Assembly (NCBI GenBank): GCA_030512335.1 | Contig: JAULSU010000006.1 | Location: 1,984,001 to 2,048,000 of the forward strand | Direction: 5' to 3' | Source of the DNA: Immersiella caudata | Lineage: Eukaryota > Ascomycota > Sordariomycetes > Sordariales > Lasiosphaeriaceae | Length of the DNA: 64,000 bases | Part shown: positions 1 through 11,377 of the stretch, in pieces | Position numbering within the stretch: position 1 is the stretch's first letter | How the letters are laid out: every line of letters starts with the position of its first letter | Notes under the pieces: model-generated | Told to the model about the DNA's origin: nothing | What the model saw: the letters and a program-made list of their open reading frames with translations, nothing else | Database searches by the model: none | Position numbers and translations under genes: made by a program

Positions 1-917
1 AACCACCCCCGCAGCGTTCAACTTACCCTTGATGCCCCCTAGCGCTCGCACCGCAAGCTCGACACGCTCCGCAGATGTTGCGGGGCTGGCAAATGCACGG
101 TTCGTAGAGCTGAGGTACATGAGCCACCCGAGGAGACCGTCCAGGGCAGCGAGTGCGACGGCGCGGTAGAGACGGGCCGTCCAGAAGAAAAAGTCTAGCT
201 CGTTTAGGCGCAGCGCACGGCTGTTAGCTTGATAGTTATATGTGCTGACGAAGTAAACGTCGAGAGCGGCTACGGAGACAGCGGCAATGGTGGCCGTTGT
301 GCGCCAGGCGGCGCCTTCCCTGCCGGTGACGAGGTGTGATGTGACGATGGTGATGACGGTCAAGTTGACGAGGTGTGGTATGGCGAGGGAGGGGAGCGCG
401 TAGTAGAGGTAGGAGGTGGGCTCGTCAGCGGAGCAGAAGGGGCAGCCGGCTAGAACCTCAGGGCCGAACTGTAAGTAGAGCAGACGGCTTTCGAGGTTGA
501 CGAAGCGGGCGCGGAGGGCGGCATCGGTGGCGGTTAGGGCGCCGTCTGGACGGAGGGCCGCGAGACGGGTGAAGAGGACGTCTACGGGAATTTGGAGGCG
601 GGATTGTGTCACGGTGAAGGCGTTCTCGGGGGCTAGGATAGGCAGGGTTCGCAGGAGGAAGAAGCATGCGGCGACGAAGAGGAGGAAAAGCGCGCGGGAG
701 ACTTTCGGCGGGACAGGTCGGACTTTCAGACCGTGAGATTTGGGGCCGTTACGCGCGTTGCGGTAATAGCTGATGGCTTTGGGGAGTAAGGCTGGCCCGA
801 AGAAGAGCAGAAGTGAGCGGATGCTTGACACGGTGTTAGCCGTCGCGGGAATTGGTAGAGCGGTCGGCTTGTGCCGGGTGAGTTTGGGATCTCTTACCTC
901 CCCCAGGGTATCGCCAT
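1..917 (-). CDS. Conserved multi-pass membrane protein of unknown function (C-terminus beyond left edge)
   Basis: A tiny first exon (917-898) reads MAIPWG and ends at a GTAAGAG donor. After a branch-like GCTAAC and an AAG acceptor, the frame resumes at 823 and stays open to 27, where a GTAAGT donor starts another intron that leaves the window. The spliced start reads MAIPWGSIRSLLLFFGPALL. Hydrophobic, membrane-spanning-looking segments are visible near residues 7-20, around 50-70 (LFLLFVAACFFLLRTLP), about 140-175 and about 210-235. A CPFC pair lies in the middle loop. I recognise the general pattern as a widespread fungal integral membrane protein but know no assigned function. The gene is 3'-truncated by the window. 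The join is supported by phase (20 nt, then a codon completed by C) and by the continuous sense of the protein. Confidence 0.7.
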
Positions 918-1585
918 GATCGCAAAGCTTGGGACCTCTTATGAGGCTACCCTATGAAAAAAAAATTTCAACGAATAGTTGTCATGAAGATTGTCTTTGT
1001 TGGCAGTCTGCAAATGCCACATCGCGATTGCACATTGCGAGGTGGAAGGATCAAAGGGACCACTTGGCCCCACCAACGAACCCTGGTCCAACCACGGCAC
1101 GCTAACCCTGCCGCATAGTCTTGCCAAGCAGTCCCGTGGCGGGCCCCACTTTCAGCCTCATCAAGAATTTCTGGTGCATAAATAGCTGGCTCTCGGCTTG
1201 AATTTCTTCTGAAGAAACATCCCTCACTTCAATACCCAACGGCAACGACGAGAAGCATATGGGCGCTCAAAATATACAAAGCATTAGTACATCACTCAAT
1301 GATCAGCCAGTCGACATGAATACCAGCGTTTATTTCATCCCCTCACCAATCCATGTGAATGCCGTTGCGACGAACGAAACTTGAACCACGGACGCAGTCC
1401 ATTTGGCACTTTCGAAGCTTTGGCGACCCCCCACGAGGGACTTGATGGTCGCCATAGTCAATAAGCAGCCTAGATCAAGCCCAAGTACTCTGCCAAGAGT
1501 CATCTCACGTAGTGTTACAGAGTCTTAGCTTCGGCCATGAGGATTCTTGTGTCAAAGTGCTGAGAGACATTCCGAATACTATCAT
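918..1585. other. Intergenic, upstream of the membrane-protein gene and downstream of GET1
   Basis: About 670 bases with no gene I can support. It should hold the promoter of the minus-strand membrane-protein gene and the 3' end of the GET1 transcript. The short open frames here (991-1185, 1512-1733) have no coding character. Confidence 0.5.
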
Positions 1586-2344
1586 CTACAAGTCTTTCTT
1601 GCCAGTAGAAGATGCTGTTCCAGCAGCAGTCTTTCCCTCGCCACTTGCCGGCACCGCCTGCCTTTGGCGGGATGACACAACGAGGCCGATAACGGCGGTG
1701 ATTGTATCGACCGCAAGCTTGAGGATCCCGTAGCAAGCCCACTGCCACACCACAATGCTCACACTTCCCATGGGAGCTTTGGGGAACGAGGCAAACCACT
1801 CGATGTAGTACGGCAGGCCATAAGGAAGCCAAAACATGGGCTCCTTGCTGTACCAAAACGGAAGAAACCACTGCACGCCCCGCGTCAAGACCAGTCGCAA
1901 TACGGTGAGATATCGATCGAAGCTCGCCCTGGAAGCGTCGAGTCCAGCCTCTGCAAAGAAAAATCGGTTAGCATGCCACGTCTTCGTCATTATGCCTTTA
2001 GGATGTGTGCGTACTCTTCTTCTCAAGCTCCTCCAGCAGCTTGTCGTGCTGACGCCGAAGCTTCGCCCATTTCGCAAACTGGTCCTGGCTGCTTGTCGCG
2101 TTCAGGTCGTGTCGCACGGCCAGATATGCTTTCTGCTTCTGTCGCTGTTCGGTATATTGTTTTGACACTGGGATGGGAAGGCTCGTAACAAAGCGCCACA
2201 GCTGATTTCTGCGTTAGCCCAGCTTCAGACGCCGGTGGGAGAGTGTAGGGCACTTACCAGGCCGTTGATCGTTCCGGCGCCGATGGTATTGACGAGCTGC
2301 ACAAACAGCTCGACCACGAAAATGATCACCAGTAGCGATGCCAT
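1586..2344 (-). CDS. GET1: Guided entry of tail-anchored proteins factor 1 (Get1/WRB family)
   Basis: Get1 is the ER-membrane receptor subunit that, with Get2, captures the Get3 ATPase and releases tail-anchored proteins for insertion. Three exons fit: 2344-2258, 2201-2015 and 1950-1586, giving 212 residues. Exon 1 is the first membrane helix (SLLVIIFVVELFVQLVNTIG). Exon 2 encodes the charged coiled coil that binds Get3 (QRQKQKAYL...FAKWAKLRRQHDKLLEELEKK). Exon 3 begins KAGLDASRASFDRYL and carries the typical FLPFWYSKEPMFWLPYG and APMGSVSI segments of the last two helices. Donors are GTAAGTG and GTACGC; acceptors are TCAG and TTTGCAG, and phases match. Length and motif order are normal for the family. 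It is divergent from the prenyltransferase-repeat gene at 2723. Confidence 0.93.
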
Positions 2345-2722
2345 CGTGCCCGTTGATGTTGTTTGCAAGGCCTGATGTAATTGTCGGATTCGCGCTCGCG
2401 GCTGGAAATAGGTGTGACGTGGAAGACAAACTACAAAAAAGTCATTGGCCAGTGAGGCCCCACCCCCACTATTCCCGCTGGAGCCTTCTGTCCAACTGCA
2501 AGTTACAGGGTACCCACGGCAAACAGCTGGGGATAACATCACAAGTTGCAACATTTCATCAAATCACATATGCTTCTTACCCTGGCCTCAAAGCAGACAT
2601 ACAGGGCTCAGGGCTGACTTTCAAACAATCAAGATCGAAAAACTGGCCGTCACGACTTTCAACGAGGTCCCACAAGCCAACAACGGACCAGCAAGTCTGT
2701 CGGGCTCCATCCACAAGGGAAG
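2345..2722. promoter_or_regulatory. Divergent intergenic promoter between GET1 and the PTAR1-like gene
   Basis: A 378-base gap between two start codons pointing away from each other. It must contain both 5' leaders and core promoters. I could not define individual factor sites with confidence. Confidence 0.5.
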
Positions 2723-3748
2723 ATGTCACGGGCTTTGGAAGGGGAACTCGCTGCATCAATTAAGTCGGGAGACCCAATTGCTGCCTACCGCGCAATATCG
2801 GAACTATTCAAACCAGCCACTGACGAAGAACTGCTTGAGTTTGAGATTCTCGGAAGATCTCACCCCTTTCCAGACGGGTGCTATGTCCTAAGAGATGGAT
2901 GCGCTGCTGCAATCTCTAAGCTTGGGCTTGTGCAAGCATTTCTTGTGGGCAGAAAGATCACGATGGGGCATATCGAAGCTACATCATTGCGGACGGACGA
3001 TGAGCTGCTAGCTGCTACAGCAGTGATGTTGCTGATGGACTCTGAACATCTCACAGCTGCAAACACACGCAAGCGATTGCTCAGGAGGAGGATATCGCCA
3101 GGAGTGTCCCCAGCATTGCACGCTAGTCTCCAAGCAGAGAAGCACTTCCTCGACAGCCTTCTGACGAGCAGGCTTCACCGGCATACCAAATCGCCAACGC
3201 TCTGGGCTCACCTCCAGTGGTTGCTGAGCGAGATCGCCTCGGTGGGCATCCCCAGCAACGGCCTCTCAGATCTCAAGAAGGTTGTCTTTACGGCCGGGGA
3301 ACGACACCCTCGGAACTACTATGCGTGGAATCATGCCCGCTTTCTGCTCAATACGGGCTCTCTGGTCCCCAACCAAGATGGCCTCGACGCCGTCATGAAG
3401 TGGTGTACTCAGCATCACACTGACACATCTGGATGGTCATTTCTGTATTTCATCCTCAGCAATATGCCATCTTCCAGTTCAACTAGCGCCCATCAGGCAC
3501 TGGAAGGAGTACTGGGACTCGTCCAGTCCCTTCGTCTCACGAACGAGTCCGTCTGGGTCTTCCTACGGACCTTGGCCGCATCTCCCGTTGCCGAAGAGGA
3601 AGATTACTCAAAATTCCTCAACTTTTCCCGGAGCTTCATCGAGAGTTCAAAGCTCGCCACCGACCACGGTGTGCTTCGGTCTGCGCTCGAGTGGTGCGAG
3701 ACATACCGGGCTAATCCGCCGACCGACATTGGGGTGACACAAATCTAA
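2723..3748 (+). CDS. Protein prenyltransferase alpha-subunit repeat protein (PTAR1/Ecm9-like)
   Basis: A single uninterrupted frame of 341 residues. The clearest family signature is HPRNYYAWNHARFLL near residue 194, the paired-helix repeat (N-Y-x-A-W-x-x-R) of protein prenyltransferase alpha subunits. A further degenerate repeat appears around residues 150-170 (TLWAHLQWLL). PTAR1-type proteins carry the alpha-type helical repeats but are distinct from the farnesyl/geranylgeranyltransferase I and Rab GGTase alpha subunits. Human PTAR1 was later linked to a third type of geranylgeranyltransferase, but whether this fungal relative has a catalytic role is not known to me. The start is the first ATG after the divergent promoter and no other in-frame start is better. 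I am confident of the repeat family, less so of the orthology. Confidence 0.75.
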   Translation: MSRALEGELAASIKSGDPIAAYRAISELFKPATDEELLEFEILGRSHPFPDGCYVLRDGCAAAISKLGLVQAFLVGRKITMGHIEATSLRTDDELLAATAVMLLMDSEHLTAANTRKRLLRRRISPGVSPALHASLQAEKHFLDSLLTSRLHRHTKSPTLWAHLQWLLSEIASVGIPSNGLSDLKKVVFTAGERHPRNYYAWNHARFLLNTGSLVPNQDGLDAVMKWCTQHHTDTSGWSFLYFILSNMPSSSSTSAHQALEGVLGLVQSLRLTNESVWVFLRTLAASPVAEEEDYSKFLNFSRSFIESSKLATDHGVLRSALEWCETYRANPPTDIGVTQI

Positions 3749-6700
3749 CCCTGACGGGCTTGTTCGTCTGCAGGCCTTATAGGGGAAACAACAGACTGCC
3801 CGGTGGCGCAAGACCCGGCGCCATGGCTGCCGTTCGCCATGTATCGCTGGTGACACAGGTATGCAAGAGCCATGTCTCCGAGACAGATCACGATGCGACC
3901 ACACGGCTCGCCACACTCGCAAACAAACAGCAAGTGGCTGCGATGATGGGCAGGGTTTCATGTTGAGGTGAATGACGAACTGCTCGGAGGTTTCATCTGG
4001 GCTTTGGTCCTGAAATACGACGGTTAAAGATGAAGATGCAGTTCCGAGGTGAAGACGCTGATGAATATCTCCGGTTGCCGACTCCGATGCCCCTATTTGG
4101 CCCCTTAGAACCGGGCGGCGGTGCATGCGGCCACAATAGAGATGTGAGACGAGTCTGGCATCGGGGAACTGGCAGTCTGGACCGCCGAAGGTTACATTTA
4201 GAAACCCACGCGCTTTATGATACCTTGCAGCCGTGCGTTGCAAGTCGTCTTGCTCCTCAGTTGAATGTCAATCGGTCAGGAAAGCCCTCAATTTCCACAT
4301 CAGGAGCTGAATGAGCTCAACGCTTCCCAGAGCTCACACTGTCTCCTCAGCAGGCCATCTTACGAATGCACAGAACCTCACAAATTCTTGCCAAAACCCA
4401 AACCGTGAAAATATCTCGCCACTCGGAGAATCAGCCGCCCCTCCATAACCCTACCGCACATACACACCACCTATCTATATATCTAGATAAAGGGGTCCAT
4501 CCCAAATAACCGGCATCGAGACGCCGCACAGCGCCCTCCCCGGATTAGAGAAGTGAGCCGCACCTTTTAGCGCTGCGCAGTGCTTCCAGGCGCCTCGCTC
4601 CCCCACGGGGTGTGCGGAGGAGCCTATGGGTGAGATATCAGAATGGTAACTTCCTTAGGCGAGGTCCTGCATTTCTGATAAAATCCGGGTAGTGACGCAA
4701 CGTAGTTCAGCCGAGAGGGATCCGTGATTGCGAACCAGCGTTGGATTGGGGGATTACGAGGAATGGGAGAGAGTCTAGACTGCTGGATGGAGGTGAGAAA
4801 AAGGAGAGGGATGACGAAGAAGAAAGGGAGATGCCGTGGTGGCGCGAAGGCTGTTCAATGCGGTGGGCCGGTTACTGCGTGGTCTTTCCCGGCTGGGTTG
4901 TGCCACATTGGATATCACCCAAGTGTTTTTTTTTCGGTGCTGTCTCAGCCGCCTTGAGTCGGGGACGGCTTGAGGAGGAGCTGAAGACGGATTCTTCGGC
5001 TGGCTGGCTGGATGGCTGGCTGGGCTTATGGTGAAGAACGAAAGCGAGGCAGGTTTCAGAGCAAGACACAACAACACGTGTTGCGAGTTGGCTTTTTCGT
5101 TCCCGGGTTGTCTCGCGTCGATCGAAACGAATGATGCAAATCCCGTTTGGGGACGATAAAGTGGGGCTCTGGGAAGTTGGAAGCGGCCGACGGGTCCCGT
5201 CATCGGCTGGCTTCACGAGGTTCTGCCGCCCTTTTTTAATTCCGTCCTTTTCACTGATGACATCTTAATGGCCCAAAATAATTCCCAGTCATGCGGCTTC
5301 GGGTTGGGCTGATTGGAACAACAGACCAACTGCGCTTCTCCGTCTGGAGGCTTGCTGATGAGATCAGGTCGACTTTCCTTTTACTATCGACCCATTTGAG
5401 GTTGCCAATGTAAACTAGCTTGGGGTTCAGCCCGTGACCAAACCCCGGAGCACGGAGCGGGAGATTGGGAGGCTTGTTTGGGCTCGACATCCAATCGTGG
5501 AGGATTGTGCGGGGCCAGGCAGGGGCAGGGGTCCGAGCTAGCACCTCAATGAACATGTCTCTGGGACTCGTATCGCCCACTCTTGTTGGATAATGCTGCC
5601 GCTGGCAACCTGGAATTGCGTCAACTGGGTCCTTCCCCAGGTTGTGGAAGGCGGTTACGACATTGGGTTGATTGTGGCCTTTCTGGAGTTGGACTCGCAG
5701 CGAGAATTTCTTCGCAGGGCGAGTAAATCAATTGACGAGAGAAGGGTTTTGTGAGCCTGGCTGCTCTCTGATTGTCAATCTGGCAAACCTCGATAGCACG
5801 GTGTGATCATGACTAGCCTGTTCAGGCAGGAAATGGTCCTTTCGCCGTTGACATCCTTCCACCCGCCAGGACAACAAGCAGTCAGCCACTACACCCTTGT
5901 CTGGACTTTGCGTCGGGGAGAAGAGGTGTGCTGCATGGAGATCCCGTCCCTCGACGGTCTGTCTTACAGCGGTTGTCAGCTTTTGTCCGCTCCTTGCCGC
6001 GGCCTTTTCGTCTGGTCCTTCAACATCTCACGTTCCCCTTCCCTCGTCAATTAATCGGGACCCTCCTGACTACCCTGCAGTTGGGTCGAGGAGTGTGGAT
6101 TCTTTTGTTCATTTTCTGCTGCTCCGGCTGGCTTTGTCTGTATCCACGACCTCGCTCTCGTCTTGTGTCCCCCCTCTCTTCGGCGGCTTTTACATAACGT
6201 CGTGCCGCCTGCCATTTTCGTTGCTTGCATATCCGGCCCATCGACGACGTCACACTCATCGTTCCATATCGCACGCAACACACACACATTCCAGTCTGTG
6301 TATAATACTACTACCGCCCACATTTTTTCGGTTTTCGTTCCGGGGACATTTTTCCTTGACGTATCCGTATCGGACCTAGGCCGTCGGTATTCCTGGTCTA
6401 GTTACAATCAACCCATGGCGAGCATCCCCGCGCAGATGCTGCCGATCTAATCCTTAATTCCACTCTAATATCGCGCACTCGGCTGCCAACAAGAGTCCGG
6501 CACTCTTCAGTCGATCAATTGGCAGCTTTCGAACCTGTTTTCCGGCCCTCTCGACGGTGGGACTCAGGTGGACTGCCGCTGACTGCGTGGCACCGAAAGG
6601 GAATCATCGGGTGGAGCCTCCGCGGGCCCTCATGCTGGTGGATCTCGGCCGTCGCCCCTGGAGCTAGGTAGTTGTTGGAGAGGAGACAGTTGTGGTCTTG

Positions 6701-6912
6701 GTGGTTGGTGGTCCCCAGCAGCTGTCAATCGCTCAGTCGCCCGGCGTTCGCGACCCGAGCGTCCCACCCCGGCCCGGTCGGTGCCACTCCTAGTTCTCCT
6801 ATACACTCGCTCTCCGCACGCGACCGCCGTCCGGACCTGCTCTCGTCCCACAGGCAGTTGCGGCGTGTGGCTGGGAGAGGTGCGGCTTTGGCTTCGGTTG
6901 TTGATCGTCAAT
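3749..6912. other. Long intergenic region upstream of the aspartic protease gene
   Basis: Over 3 kb without a gene I can support. It includes a 12-bp palindrome with a CACGTG core at 5072-5083 (CAACACGTGTTG), a T-A rich inverted motif near 4465-4490, and a pyrimidine-rich stretch at about 6160-6440. Several short ATG frames lie close to the protease start (5803-6054, 5897-6379, 6672-6992) and could be upstream ORFs if the leader is long. None looks like a conserved protein. Confidence 0.4.
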
Positions 6913-8533
6913 ATGCTGCGCGCTGTTCTGCTGCTGCAGCTGACGCTATGGGTTGCCTCGATACACGCCTTCTTTCCCTGGATCGCCTGTGAGGCCGACA
7001 AATCGTGCTCGGGCAACAGCAGGAGGGGGGAACTGCCGGGGTCGGCGAAGGGTGTCACATTGGATCTGTTGCATCGAGGACCTGGTGTACGTTTCTTGTT
7101 GGATAATATGGTTATTTTCACTGACACTTGTCGCATAGGCCGATGAAAATCTCGATAAGCGGACCGCACGAGCTGCTCGCAATGCCGGTCGACTCGCCCG
7201 TAAGTACGCGCCGTTGGAAGCCCTACGAGGGTCAGTCACCGGTCCTTCTTTGGTTGGGAGAGCGAACAAGTACACGGTCATCAAGCCTCTAGAGCCCACG
7301 GCGTCGAAAAGTGCCGGGATACACCAAGATGGGGCCGATTACTCGTACTTCGTTGAGGCCAAGTTCGGGTCTGCAGACACGCCCATGTACATGCTCGTGG
7401 ACTCGGGTGCCGGAACGACGTGGGTGATGGGGTCGACGTGCAAATCGGCTGCTTGCGGAATGCACAACACATTTGGGCCCAACGATTCGAAGACGCTACA
7501 GGTGGAGGACAAGGCATTCACCATCCAGTACGGAACGGGAAGAGTTACCGGACAGCTGGCTCACGACTCAATCTCGGTAGCGGACATGAAGATGGATGTG
7601 AAATTCGGACTCGCCAACGAGACATCTGACGACTTCACCCACTTTCCCTTTGATGGCATTTTGGGTCTTTCGATGGGCACTGGTTCCACGGACAACTTCA
7701 TGGGTTCTCTGGTGGAAAGGAAGATGCTTGACTCGAGGATTTTTAGCGTCAACATCGGTCGGGCCTCGGATGGTATTAACAACGGCCAGATCACGTTTGG
7801 AGGCACTGACCCGACAAAGTATGTCGGCGAGATATCGTACACGCCTGTCTCGTCCAAGGCCAATGGCGATTGGGCTATTGCCATCGATGATTTAGGTCAT
7901 AACGGCAAGACGTCAGGCGTTACAGGCCGGCTTGCTTATATCGACACGGGCACATCGTTCGCGTTCGGACCCGAGGCTGATGTAGCGGCCATTCATAAAC
8001 TTATTCCCGGGGCCGCGACTACCGACAATATTTACTACACGGTCCCGTGTAGCACGGACACGCCCCTCACCATCAAATTCTCCGGCGTTACCTACACCAT
8101 CTCGCCCAAGGACTGGATATCGAAACGGGACGGCACCTGCCAGAGCAACATTTACGGCTACGAGGTGGTCAAAAGCCACTGGCTATTTGGAGACCTGTTC
8201 CTCAAGAACGTTTATACCGTTTTCGACGGCGCTCAGAAACGGATTGGTTTTGCCTTGAAAGCGCCACTCCCAGATGTGCCGAAGACGACAGTCATCTCCT
8301 CGCCGCCTTCGGTGACGGAGGGACTCGGTGGACAACTGCCTACCACAGGTCCTGTGACATCACCCGGCGATTCTGCCTCCGCGCCCCCGGCTGGTCAGCA
8401 ATCCGATGGGGCCAATAACGGCGGGACAGGATCATCTTCAAGCCCAACGCAGGTTTCTCCAGCGGACCAGCTGGACAACAGCGTCTACGTATCTGTTTTG
8501 TGCGTGGTCGGCGTTCTCGCTATGGTTGCTTGA
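6913..8533 (+). CDS. Secreted, probably GPI-anchored aspartic protease (pepsin/yapsin-type)
   Basis: Exon 1 (6913-7086) encodes a signal peptide (MLRAVLLLQLTLWVASIHA). An intron of 52 nt (GTACGT ... CTGAC ... CATAG) follows, and exon 2 (7139-8533) completes a protein of about 522 residues. The first exon junction is phase 0. A DKR dibasic site near residues 64-66 suggests Kex2-type propeptide removal. The two catalytic aspartates lie in VDSGAGTTW (Asp about 146) and IDTGTSFAF (Asp about 327). The first is DSG instead of the more usual DTG, which still keeps the catalytic residue. The flap tyrosine is in QYGTG (about residue 189). The C-terminus has a Ser/Thr/Pro-rich stalk followed by a hydrophobic tail (VYVSVLCVVGVLAMVA), as in GPI-anchored surface proteases. 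Role: extracellular or cell-wall proteolysis. Confidence 0.92.
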
Positions 8534-9481
8534 TCGCAACGAAATGATAGTCAAACGCACGAGGAGGGAACGAACAAGGCCGCGGGTTTCTGGCGATACG
8601 GCCTGAGACGGATACACTCACTTATACATATCTAATACATGCCGCGAGTGTGCATCTATCTGTCTAACTGGCGACATATTTCTCGTATTTCTGTTAGTAT
8701 TAGTATCATTATTCGCATTTGCATCTGGAAAGCCAGCGGCTGGTCAAGTTGGAAATACTCATGGATACCCTTGGAAGTGAGCGAGGAGTTCAGATGGAAG
8801 ACGACGAGGGGGGGGCATAAGGAGGGCAGCCAGGAGTTGGAAGGACAATTCTTGTAAAACGGAGATACGTTGTAATATAGCATTTGAGAGGAGGGCGGGA
8901 TGGACATGAGGGCTAGGGATGGACGCCGGGGGGGGGGGCTGTTTGAGTCGATAACAATGAAGCGTAAGGTGTAATTCATTCCCCGATACGGATATTTTAA
9001 GCCTTCGTATAGGTGGCGTTTAGCAGCGATTTTGGCCACGTTCTTTGTCGTTTCTGAGCTTGTCGCATGTGGGTCTTGCTAAAGGGGGTATTCGCGGCAT
9101 TGGGTCACCTGTCATGTGATGCGTCAACAGGGGTGAGGTTGAGACGCGGCCAATTGAACCACCTCGCCAGAGAGGTGCGCAAAGCAGCAACATTTCAAAG
9201 AAAGATTACCGGTTACTACTACAACAATTCTGAGCAAGCTGCAAACGGAAGAAACCCCCATTCCACCACTCATGCACCAGAATTAACCTATCCGCCTACA
9301 ATTAAGCATATTCCCCCCTTTCTGGGCTTATATTCTTTAATCTTCGCTCCACTTCAGCCCTCGAATTACGACTGCCACGACTACGAAGCCCCCACGTCAA
9401 AGAACCCTCGAAGAGTTGCGATCCCCGCCAAAGATGATTTCCAAGCAAATACAATAATATAACCACACGGAAGCGCCCGCA
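8534..9481. other. Intergenic between the protease and the transporter
   Basis: About 950 bases holding the protease 3' UTR and the promoter/leader of the transporter. Poly-G runs occur at about 8809 and 8929. Open frames at 8656-9039 (-) and 9067-9462 (+) lack coding character. Confidence 0.45.
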
Positions 9482-11377
9482 ATGGCCAGGGCGAGACCAC
9501 ATGCTCCCGCGGGGGAGTCCAATGAAGAAGACGTCGGGTTGCTTGCGCCAGGCGCAGGGGATGACGACTCCGGCGTGATTGTCCATTCTGGCATTGGTAC
9601 AGCGACCACGCCTGCGGCGAGGAGATCGCCATTACGGTCGCCGTTGAGGATGCCGTCGCCGCGGATATCAGAGACAGGGGAGGAGCTGGAAACGCCGGCG
9701 AGGACACCGCGCACGCCAAATCGGGTGCGGTTCGACCTGACGCCGACGATTGTGGACGAGGAGAGGGGGGATCATCATCACCATGCTCGGGAGAGTTTTG
9801 ATATAGATGATGATGATCCGCTGAATCCAAGCGCCGCGGCGGCAAGAGGGAGGGGGAGGGATAGGGGGGGGCATGTGCCGCTGTTGACAGGGATTGAGGC
9901 GCCGTCGGTGACGGTGGCGAATGGGCCGTGGATGGAGGGCGGTGTGGAGGATGTTGGGGCGTGGGCCGAGGCCGAGAGGGCGAGGCCGAAGAGCGGGTTA
10001 AGGATGGCGTTTATGAATATGGCGAACAGTATTATTGGGGCGGGGATCATCGGGCAGCCATATGCGTTCAAACAGGCGGGGTTGCTAGCGGGTGTGGTGC
10101 TGTTGGTGGTGTTGACGGTGGTGGTGGACTGGACGATATGTCTGATTGTGGTGAACAGCAAGCTGAGCGGGGCAAGCAGCTTTCAGGGGACGGTGGAGAA
10201 ATGCTTTGGGAAGACAGGATTGATTGCGATTTCGATTGCACAATGGGCGTTTGCATTTGGGGGGATGGTGGCGTTTGGTGTTATCGTGGGAGATTCGATA
10301 CCTCATGTGTTGATGGCGGTGTGGCCGGGGTTGAGGGAGATGCCAGTGTTGGGGCTACTGGCAGACAGGAGGGTGGTGATTGCAGTGTTCACGCTGGGGG
10401 TGAGCTACCCATTGGCGTTGTATCGAGATATTGCCAAGGTAAGAATGACTTGGTCACGGCGTTGAGAACAGGGGCTAACAGGAGGCGTTGTAGCTGGCCA
10501 AGGCGAGCACGCTGGCGCTCATCAGCATGGGTATTATTGTTCTTACTGTTGTCTTTGAAGGCGCATTGGCTCCTAAGGAGTCAAGGGGCTCGATCAACAC
10601 GTTCAACCTCCTGGTCATCAACGATGGTATCTTCCAGGCCATCGGCGTCATTTCGTTTGGTACGAATGGTTGCTGCCCCTATCTCTGATCTTGCGGAGGC
10701 TGACATAAGGACATAGCTTTCGTGTGCCATCACAATTCGCTCCTCATCTATGGCTCCCTCGAGACACCTACAATCGATCGATTCTCGAAGGTAACGCATT
10801 ACTCTACGGGCATCTCCATGGTCGCGTGCCTCCTCGTTGCGTTGGCCGGGTTCCTGACGTTTGGCGACAAGACGATGGGCAACGTGCTCAACAACCTGCC
10901 ATCGGATAACACCATGGTCAACGTTGCGCGTTTGTGCTTTGGGCTCAACATGCTGACGACATTGCCGCTCGAAGCATTTGTGTGCCGGGAGGTCATGCTC
11001 AACTACTATTTCCCGAACGCCCCGTTCAACATGAACCTTCATCTCATCTTCACTACCAGTCTCGTGGTGAGCGCCATGACGCTGAGCCTCCTCACGTGCG
11101 ATTTGGGCAACGTCTTCGAGCTGGTAGGCGCCACAAGCGCATCTGCCATGGCGTATATTCTGCCGCCGCTGTGTTACATCAAACTCACAACGCGGTCGTG
11201 GAAGACTTACGTTGCTTGGGGCGTCGCGGGCTTCGGCTGCGCCGTTATGTTCGTTAGCATGTTTCAAGCCATCGCAAAGATGATCAATGGTAAGTGTATC
11301 AGGTCCCTTTCCGTGCCGCCCTCGCTAACTGGCATGTCCCTGTTCAAGGCGAGGGAAGCACAGCAGTGTGCATGTAA
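9482..11377 (+). CDS. Amino-acid transporter, AVT / SLC38 family
   Basis: Four exons: 9482-10438, 10494-10659, 10717-11289 and 11349-11377, giving 574 residues. Phases agree, and the last exon supplies the short tail GEGSTAVCM. The N-terminal ~170 residues are a disordered, charged, His- and Pro-rich cytosolic region. The transporter core starts at SGLRMAFMNMANSIIGAGIIG, the first-helix signature of the AAAP family, followed by about ten more hydrophobic helices including AFVCHHNSLLIYGSL. Family members move neutral or other amino acids across the vacuolar or plasma membrane using the proton gradient. The exact yeast counterpart (Avt2, or Avt5/6 type) cannot be fixed by eye. Exon 1 is unusually G-rich in third codon positions compared with the later exons. 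Confidence 0.9.

Noticed and set aside
3647..4243. A 198-codon minus-strand frame downstream of the PTAR1-like gene
   Set aside because: Cys/Arg/His-rich random-looking translation, overlaps the end of a real gene, no splice or domain support.
9067..9462. A 131-codon plus-strand frame just before the transporter
   Set aside because: Ends within the transporter leader, no conserved features; probably leader sequence.
10581..11267. A 228-codon minus-strand frame
   Set aside because: It lies antisense to exons 2 and 3 of the amino-acid transporter and is a shadow of them.
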